Below, piece after piece: positions 13,785 through 18,241 of a stretch of 18,241 nt of DNA (position 1 is the stretch's first letter; every line of letters begins with the position of its first letter). Origin of the DNA: Syntrophaceae bacterium UBA4810 (lineage in GTDB: Bacteria; Desulfobacterota; Syntrophia; Syntrophales; Smithellaceae); contig DHGA01000079.1 in the NCBI GenBank assembly GCA_002402545.1, forward strand, positions 1 through 18,241, in the 5' to 3' direction. A model generated the notes under the pieces. That model saw only the letters and a program-made list of their open reading frames with translations, made no database searches and had not been told where the DNA came from. A program made the translations under genes and the position numbers.

Positions 13785-14636
13785 TTAATTATGGTTTAAT
13801 ACTTTGGGCATCGCGGCGATTATTTCGCTTATTTTTGTCGCCGGCGTCGCCTGTGCGTATTGACCGGCTTTTCTGTTAGCTTTGAGCGCCAAAACTGCCG
13901 CGTCAAGATGCGTAAAACCGGCATCAACAAAAGCGCCCACCATGCCGCTGATTGTATCCCCTGTTCCGCCGATGGCTTCAAGCGCGGGTAAGTCCGGCGC
14001 GCTGAGAGTAAATTTTACTTTTCCTTCCTGCACTACAAAGTCAGTCGCGCCTTTTATAATCACGGTTTTTGCCATGCTTTTCTGCCGGAAAGCCGCCACG
14101 ATTAAATCATCAATATAAGCGATGTCCGCGCGGAAAAGATGATAACTAATGTAAGCCGGATGAATCGCGTCGGGGTCAGCCAAAAACTCGGTTTCTGAAA
14201 GATCGGGCGTAAAGATATCAAACTGACCCGCTAGTCCAGCCGCTTTGGCCGCGTACATGGAAGAGGCATCCGCCATCATCACCGGCTTTTTGGTGCTTTT
14301 TGCCGCTGCCGCGCAAACCTGTTTCATCAATCCCATCACCGGAAGTATGTAATGCAAAAGCAAAACGTCCACGTTTAATTTGGGAAGATTTTTTATCAGG
14401 TAATCATAAATGAGCCTGCTTCCCTTACCGCTGCCGGTATCACCGGCAAAAAGCGCGTGCGGCGCGGAGCTCCAGCAGTGTTTTGCGACAACGCAAGCCG
14501 CGCTGGCGAGCGCCGCCGTCCCCTGCGTGCATTGAACTTCCGTGTTGCCGACAAGTAATTTGCTGCCGTCGAACCTGGCTTCGCCCAAAAGGAGACCTGC
14601 ATCCGCCTGAGGAATTGTTCCGCAAATGAGAAGCAT
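13785..14636 (-). CDS. YjeF C-terminal / ribokinase-like protein of the selenium operon
   Basis: A 283-residue protein with the ribokinase-like fold of the ADP/ATP-dependent NAD(P)H-hydrate dehydratase family. FTPDLSETEF (142-151) corresponds to the TPHPGE region, VIIKGATDFVV (192-202) to the KG loop, and GGTGDTISGMVGAFVDAG (223-240) to the anion-hole and catalytic Asp motif. The N-terminal third, with AGDTGSGKGSR (64-74), is less typical. It lacks the YjeF epimerase domain. The start ATG lies 1 nt after the DUF3343 stop, with AAGGAGG 9 nt upstream, so the two are translationally coupled. Its place in a selenium operon suggests a selenium-related phosphotransfer or repair role that I cannot specify; ordinary NAD(P)HX repair is the alternative. 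Confidence 0.7.
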   Translation of the reverse strand: MLLICGTIPQADAGLLLGEARFDGSKLLVGNTEVQCTQGTAALASAACVVAKHCWSSAPHALFAGDTGSGKGSRLIYDYLIKNLPKLNVDVLLLHYILPVMGLMKQVCAAAAKSTKKPVMMADASSMYAAKAAGLAGQFDIFTPDLSETEFLADPDAIHPAYISYHLFRADIAYIDDLIVAAFRQKSMAKTVIIKGATDFVVQEGKVKFTLSAPDLPALEAIGGTGDTISGMVGAFVDAGFTHLDAAVLALKANRKAGQYAQATPATKISEIIAAMPKVLNHN

Positions 14637-14637
14637 T

Positions 14638-15171
14638 TTATTTTGCCTCCTTGCGGAAAATATCTAAAGCTTCCACAAAAGCCCGATCCAGCATCAGCGC
14701 GCAGAGTGTGTGACCATTGTCCTTGGGGCGCGCCACGTCCGTGATTTTTTTATCAACCATGCTCAGATGCAAAAATGGAATGTCGGGACAACCTCCGCCG
14801 GAGATATTCAAAATCACGCCGGTATTTTTATCGAAAGTCAGCTTCATGTTTCCTGCTTTGACCATGCAGGCATTGTCAAAATTTATAATTTTGACAATAT
14901 CCAGAAGCTCGCCCGCGCCTTTGATGGGAAGAATTTCCACAAAGTGCGCGCCTTTTTGCGCAAGCACTCTTTCCACACCGGTCTTTTCCACAATATTGAA
15001 TTCCACAGCCAAGTCACAGCCTTTGCGCAGCGCCGGCGGCGGCGCGACCAGTTTCACTTCAAATTCAACCGCCTTTAAAATTTTTTCCGCGGCGATTGCT
15101 TCATCCACGGCCTGAAAAAGAACAAGACCGCCGCCCTCAAATTTATTTTGTTTTTTACTGCCAAAAAACAT
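14638..15171 (-). CDS. DUF3343 domain protein (putative Se/S carrier)
   Basis: A 177-residue protein. Residues 14-62 are a DUF3343 domain (LVLFQAVDEAIAAEKILKA, then APPPALRKGCDLAVEF with Cys52 in the place of the family cysteine). Residues 63-177 are an added domain with ISGGGCPDIPFLHL (Cys128) and Cys102 and Cys157. DUF3343 proteins accompany YedE/YedF in selenium clusters and are proposed selenium or sulfur carriers. The frame is open upstream to an ATG at 15228, but that ATG lies inside the tRNA-Sec gene; the ATG at 15171, which has GAGAGAGGT about 10 nt upstream, is the credible start, 22 nt after the tRNA end. It is coupled to the kinase-like gene downstream. Confidence 0.82.
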   Translation of the reverse strand: MFFGSKKQNKFEGGGLVLFQAVDEAIAAEKILKAVEFEVKLVAPPPALRKGCDLAVEFNIVEKTGVERVLAQKGAHFVEILPIKGAGELLDIVKIINFDNACMVKAGNMKLTFDKNTGVILNISGGGCPDIPFLHLSMVDKKITDVARPKDNGHTLCALMLDRAFVEALDIFRKEAK

Positions 15172-15193
15172 CTTTTGTAATACCTCTCTCTGA

Positions 15194-15287
15194 AGACCGG
15201 CTTCAGAATCGAACTGAACAGCAAACATTGCATTGTTTGCCCAACGGGTTTGAAGCCCGCGGCCGGCGCCAGCCGACTCAGCCGGTC
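15194..15287 (-). tRNA. selC: tRNA-Sec (UCA anticodon)
   Basis: Folding the minus strand by eye gives a selenocysteine tRNA. The acceptor is GACCGGC paired with GCCGGTC. The D arm has a 6-bp stem, GTCGGC and GCCGGC, closing a 4-nt TGGC loop. The anticodon arm is GCGGG-CTTCAAA-CCCGT with anticodon TCA. The long variable arm pairs GCAAACA with TGTTTGC, and the T arm is TTCAG-TTCGATT-CTGAA. The 6-bp D stem, TCA anticodon and long extra arm together are diagnostic. The coaxial acceptor-T helix counts 7+5 instead of the usual bacterial 8+5, unless T8 pairs with the adjacent A. The genomic 3' end is T then TCA, so CCA must be added. It lies 5 nt after the yedE stop and 22 nt before the DUF3343 start, inside one operon. 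Confidence 0.9.
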
Positions 15288-15292
15288 AAAAA

Positions 15293-16369
15293 TTATTTTG
15301 CCCTCTGCAACATACTAAAACCGATAACCAGGCAAAACACCAAACCAATAACCACGGCAATCGGCCCGAAAGCGCTCACGCCCTGAGGAGAACTGGCCAA
15401 AGCAAAGTTATGAGCGACACCCGCGCCGACAATCATGCCTATAACGAAAACGCCCGCGTCCGCGTCACCTTCGCCGGAAAGAAACAGCTGTCTGCCAGGA
15501 CAACCACCAGCCAGAGCGAAGGCAAAACCTGCTAGAGTCATGCCCAAAAAGTTCCATACATGGCTGGTATGAGCCACAGGCTGTCCTGTAAAACCGGGAT
15601 TAAACTGGCCTAAAATGAAATTCATCACAAAAGCAAAAACAAGTAATGATGCCACGCCGCTAATGAGATGAAAATCTCTGGTCAGCATGACATCGCGAAT
15701 CGCGCCCATGGTGCAGAAGCGGCTGCGCTGCGCGAGCGTACCGATTACCAAACCAGCGATCAGACTGACAAAAATGGGAGCGTACTGTGAGCCGGGGCCT
15801 TTTTCACTGAAAAAAATCGGGCCGCCTTCAGCAAATTGAACTTTGAAAACCAAAAGCAAAAATAACGCGACCATGAAACCGGGCATTATCCAACCGCTGG
15901 CCTTTGCCTGCGTATGAGAGCGCCCGAGGCTGAAACCTCTTTTGAGAAACTGGATGCCTATAAAAATTCCTGTGGCTAATCCCAGAAGTCCTAAAATGGC
16001 GTTCCCATCGCCGCCCGCGAGTCTCAAAAGAGCGCGCCAGGGGCAACCCAAAAATACCAGCGCGCCGATCATGGCAAACATTCCTAAAAAGAAACGGATT
16101 AACGGGGATGAACCGCCACGCGGCTTATATTCGCCGGCAAAAAGCGCCGCCGCAAATGCGCCCAGCACAAAACCCATAATTTCGGGGCGCAGATACTGCA
16201 CAACTCCCGCGCGGTGCAATCCCAGCGCACCGGCGATATCGCGCTCAAAACAGGCAACGCAAATACCCATATTGGCGGGATTGCCGAAATACTGCAGCAG
16301 GGCCGCGATAATGCCGATGATACCGCCGACGATAATTATCCCTGCTTTTGAAGAAAAAATGTTTTTCAT
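15293..16369 (-). CDS. yedE: YedE-family putative selenium transporter
   Basis: A 358-residue integral membrane protein with about nine or ten hydrophobic segments, made of two YeeE/YedE sulfur-transport repeats. Conserved cysteine motifs are MGICVACFERD (37, 40), FLGCPWRALLRLAGGDGNA (109), RSRFCTMGAIRD (219) and AGGCPGRQLFLSGEGD (290). These fit the selenium-metabolism branch of the family, which is proposed to import a selenium compound across the inner membrane. An in-frame TTG at 16384 opens the frame, but GGGAGGT lies 6 nt before the ATG at 16369, which is therefore the start. First gene of the operon, divergent from the LysR gene; followed after 5 nt by tRNA-Sec. Confidence 0.92.
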   Translation of the reverse strand: MKNIFSSKAGIIIVGGIIGIIAALLQYFGNPANMGICVACFERDIAGALGLHRAGVVQYLRPEIMGFVLGAFAAALFAGEYKPRGGSSPLIRFFLGMFAMIGALVFLGCPWRALLRLAGGDGNAILGLLGLATGIFIGIQFLKRGFSLGRSHTQAKASGWIMPGFMVALFLLLVFKVQFAEGGPIFFSEKGPGSQYAPIFVSLIAGLVIGTLAQRSRFCTMGAIRDVMLTRDFHLISGVASLLVFAFVMNFILGQFNPGFTGQPVAHTSHVWNFLGMTLAGFAFALAGGCPGRQLFLSGEGDADAGVFVIGMIVGAGVAHNFALASSPQGVSAFGPIAVVIGLVFCLVIGFSMLQRAK

Positions 16370-16490
16370 ATAATAACCTCCCAAAAGATTTTGCTTTTTT
16401 TAACAGCAGACGCCCCTAAAAGCAAATTCATAAAAGTAATATTTGAAAAACATTTATTAATTTTAGTAATATAGCGCCTGTTTGTTAAAC

Positions 16491-16508
16491 TATTGGTAAT
16501 AATCAATA
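16491..16508. promoter_or_regulatory. Candidate LysR-regulator binding site
   Basis: TATTG (16491-16495) and CAATA (16504-16508) form an interrupted AT-rich dyad of the T-N11-A type recognised by LysR regulators, placed between the divergent yedE and lysR genes. A TATATT on the minus strand (16468-16473) could be the yedE -10 box, putting the site near its -35 region. The rest of the 195-bp gap shows only AT-rich promoter-like sequence. Confidence 0.45.
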
Positions 16509-16565
16509 TTCCCCACGGTTATATTTATCATGGCAGGTAATGCTCTTTTGTGGTACGAAGCAGCC

Positions 16566-17492
16566 ATGAAAACAGACCATTTTAAGAATATAACTTTTCA
16601 GCAAATGGAGGCGCTGATTTCCCTTGTGGAAGAAGGAAGTTTCAGCCTTGCTGCCAGAAAAATGCATATCACTCAGCCGGCGCTCACCAAAAACATCAGA
16701 AACGCGGAAGATTATCTCGGCGCGCATCTGGTAAACAGAAGCAGCACCGGAATATCGCTCACGCCGGAAGGAAAAGTAATTTATGATTACGTGCGACGCA
16801 TGATTAAACTGCGCGAGGAGGCAAAAGAAAAAATCGGCGCGCTGGGAGCAAATACCGGTGGGAATATTTATATCGGCGCCAGCACCATACCGGCCACCTA
16901 TATATTGCCACGCGTATTGAGCGCGCTGCGCGGGCATCATCCGGATATCACCATGTATATCAAAACAGCGGACAGCGAAGACGTCATGAACATGGTTTTG
17001 GCTGGTGAAGTGGAAATGGGGATTATCGGCAAATGTCCTTCAAATAAAAAACTGGAAGCGCGGGAACTTTGGAAAGACCGTCTTGTTTTAGCCGTGCCCA
17101 AAAAACACAAATGGAGCAAAACCAAGTCTGTTGTGATGAAAGAATTATTTGCCGAACCTTTCATTGTACGAGAGAAAGGTTCCGCAACCAGAGATTTTAT
17201 GGAAAATTATCTCAAAGAGGAAAAATCCGTAAATCTTTCCCAACTCAATATCTGCGCGGAACTGGGCAGTTCCGAAGCTATTAAAGAGGCGATCATCGCG
17301 GGACTCGGTGTCTCCATTCTTTCCATCCACGCGGTGGAGCGGGAGCTCGCGCAGGGACTGCTGATGGAAATTTCCATTCAGGGCTGCCGAATGGAGAGAA
17401 GTTTTTATTTAATTTACCGGCACAGCTTCGATTTCCGGGCGTTTCACAAAACATTCATAAACTTTCTCAGTAATTTTCCCCAAAATATTTAG
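16566..17492 (+). CDS. LysR-family regulator, selenium-metabolism associated
   Basis: A 308-residue LysR regulator. The N-terminal helix-turn-helix is in FQQMEALISLVEEGSFSLAARKM and ITQPALTKNIRNAEDYLG, ending with SLTPEG. The substrate-binding domain begins about residue 93 with GGNIYIGASTIPATYILPRVL, which matches the usual start of LysR effector domains. A LysR subfamily is regularly found beside yedE in selenium gene clusters, and divergent placement fits control of the yedE-selC operon; the effector is unknown. The frame also holds an ATG at 16530 that would add 12 residues; neither start has a good ribosome site, and the shorter one fits the family's usual N-terminus better. Confidence 0.85.
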   Translation: MKTDHFKNITFQQMEALISLVEEGSFSLAARKMHITQPALTKNIRNAEDYLGAHLVNRSSTGISLTPEGKVIYDYVRRMIKLREEAKEKIGALGANTGGNIYIGASTIPATYILPRVLSALRGHHPDITMYIKTADSEDVMNMVLAGEVEMGIIGKCPSNKKLEARELWKDRLVLAVPKKHKWSKTKSVVMKELFAEPFIVREKGSATRDFMENYLKEEKSVNLSQLNICAELGSSEAIKEAIIAGLGVSILSIHAVERELAQGLLMEISIQGCRMERSFYLIYRHSFDFRAFHKTFINFLSNFPQNI

Positions 17493-17581
17493 AAAACATT
17501 ATAAAATCCCGGATATAAATTATGCCTTTCGGATATATTTCTTATTCTTAAAATTCATTATTATCTTATTGGTGTTGGTGT

Positions 17582-17600
17582 TAAAATTTAAAAAATTTTA
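17582..17600. repeat. AT-only palindrome upstream of the molbindin gene
   Basis: TAAAATTT and AAATTTTA form perfect 8-bp arms around three bases, 30 bp before the mop start codon. It could be an operator or part of the promoter, or simply AT-rich sequence. Confidence 0.3.
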
Positions 17601-17630
17601 GGCAGAAATATTAAATAAAGGGAGGAAATC

Positions 17631-17840
17631 ATGAAACACGGCGCAAGAAACAATATTACGGCGAAAGTTAAATCAGTCAAAAAAGGCGATGTTATGTCGC
17701 TGGTTAAATTCGATTCAATATCCGCGCAGGAAATGGCCTCGGTGCTTACCAGCGAATCTGTTGAAGAAATGAATCTCAAGGCCGGAGATCAGGTGCGGCT
17801 TGTCATCAAGGCGATTCATGTTTTGCCGGTAAAAGAATAA
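17631..17840 (+). CDS. mop: Molbindin (Mop), single TOBE domain
   Basis: A 69-residue protein of the TOBE/Mop family. ARNNITAKVKSVKKGDVMSL is the family's opening (compare SARNxLxGxVxxVxxGAV), and VLTSESVEEMNLKAGDQVRLVIKA matches the ITxxSxxxLxLxxGxxVxAxIKA pattern. Molbindins form hexamers that bind molybdate or tungstate in the cytoplasm as a store. GGGAGGA lies about 6 nt before the ATG. It follows the selenium-type LysR gene by 138 bp with its own likely promoter. This is consistent with the cell using Mo/W enzymes that also need selenium, such as formate dehydrogenases or molybdenum hydroxylases. It ends 1 bp before the stop of the convergent gene. Confidence 0.88.
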   Translation: MKHGARNNITAKVKSVKKGDVMSLVKFDSISAQEMASVLTSESVEEMNLKAGDQVRLVIKAIHVLPVKE

Positions 17841-17841
17841 G

Positions 17842-18241
17842 CTATTTGCTTTTCAACACGGGAAAAACCAGTTTCCCGCCGTGTTCGCCGATAATTGATA
17901 CCAGTGGCAGGCACAGGAAAATCAGCGCCGGAATAATTTTTTCCCAGCCGGATGGATTCTGCAGAATCGCAGGACTGATGATCAGCGCCGCGATGATAAT
18001 GACATCAAAAACCAGAAGCACAACGGAAAAAATAGTTTTGCGGATAATTATGGGATTGGGCTTGCCTGAATAATTAACCAGCCAGGCGAGGATTCCCGTA
18101 CCGACGGCCGCGGGCAAAGATAATGTCCCCAAAATATAAAGATAGAAAACAGCGTCAAGCAGCCCCTGCGCCGGATTGATCAGATAATACCAGGCCAGAA
18201 AAAGCGGGGCGATAATAAAAATCGCCATGGGAAAATGAACG
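17842..18241 (-). CDS. DUF2231-like membrane protein, 5' end cut by the window edge
   Basis: A hydrophobic protein with about four membrane segments. The frame remains open to the right edge, so the ATG at 18228 is probably internal: the residues just before it read VHFP, and VHFPMAIFIIAPLF is typical of the HPxxVHFP opening of DUF2231 membrane proteins. The C-terminal half has SGKPNPIIIRKTIFS and a last loop GEHGGKLVFP, where the GEHGGxLVxxxG ending is also seen in that family. The function is unknown; relatives may bind haem or copper. Family assignment is moderate. Confidence 0.6.
   Translation of the reverse strand, partial: VHFPMAIFIIAPLFLAWYYLINPAQGLLDAVFYLYILGTLSLPAAVGTGILAWLVNYSGKPNPIIIRKTIFSVVLLVFDVIIIAALIISPAILQNPSGWEKIIPALIFLCLPLVSIIGEHGGKLVFPVLKSK

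Noticed and set aside
14415..14447. AGDTGSGKGSR in the kinase-like protein as a Walker A P-loop
   Set aside because: The GK is followed by G, not S/T, and the rest of the protein is ribokinase-like, a fold that does not use a P-loop.
15172..15228. Extension of the DUF3343 frame to an ATG at 15228
   Set aside because: The extra 19 codons mostly translate the T arm and variable arm of tRNA-Sec; the ATG at 15171 has a ribosome site and leaves the tRNA free.
16370..16384. TTG start for the yedE-like gene at 16384
   Set aside because: The TTGGGAGGT stretch is itself the ribosome site for the ATG at 16369.
17857..17885. Hairpin CACGG-GAAA...TTTC-CCGCCGTG as the mop terminator
   Set aside because: It lies in the coding end of the convergent membrane protein gene and lacks a T run; possible but not supported.

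Overview
The window looks like chromosomal DNA of an anaerobic bacterium, most likely a deltaproteobacterium of the Syntrophales/Desulfobacterota kind. This is inferred from gene content (flavoredoxin-like flavin reductase, DUF169, B12-type radical SAM protein, a selenium cluster, a molbindin) and from gene style. No marker gene here fixes the taxon.

Left part (1-6710): the 3' end of a flavin reductase gene enters from the left edge. A four-gene minus-strand operon follows, in transcription order a FadR-type GntR regulator, a GlpD-like glycerol-3-phosphate dehydrogenase, an alkyl-DHAP-synthase-like FAD enzyme and an FGGY kinase. A TTGACA promoter with an overlapping palindrome lies in front of the regulator. 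The module is bracketed by two direct copies of the flavin reductase 3' end (about 90-352 and 6477-6710); the second copy has lost its start.

Middle (6800-11640): a methyltransferase/DUF169 pair; then a single-gene cassette encoding a winged-helix/HATPase/STAS-like (DUF4325) protein. The cassette is framed on both sides by near-identical inverted-repeat elements, and on the far side by a short relic matching the C-terminus of the neighbouring radical SAM gene. The convergent radical SAM gene ends inside the right-hand element.

Right-centre (11640-13425): lemA, a stretch of dispersed hairpin repeats, and a NUDT19-like Nudix hydrolase.

Right part (13475-17840): a selenium cluster. A minus-strand operon runs yedE-like selenium transporter, an embedded tRNA-Sec gene (selC), a DUF3343 protein, a YjeF-C/ribokinase-like protein and a TusA-family protein, and ends in a strong intrinsic terminator. 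The tRNA starts 5 nt after the yedE stop and ends 22 nt before the DUF3343 start. A divergent LysR regulator and then a single-domain molbindin (Mop) follow, and a partial DUF2231-like membrane gene runs off the right edge. Together these suggest control and delivery of selenium (and possibly molybdenum) for Sec- or Mo-dependent enzymes encoded elsewhere.

The observations most worth following up are the protein-flanked tRNA-Sec gene inside a selenium operon together with its unassigned kinase-like partner, and the self-contained HTH-HATPase-STAS cassette bracketed by operator-like elements.
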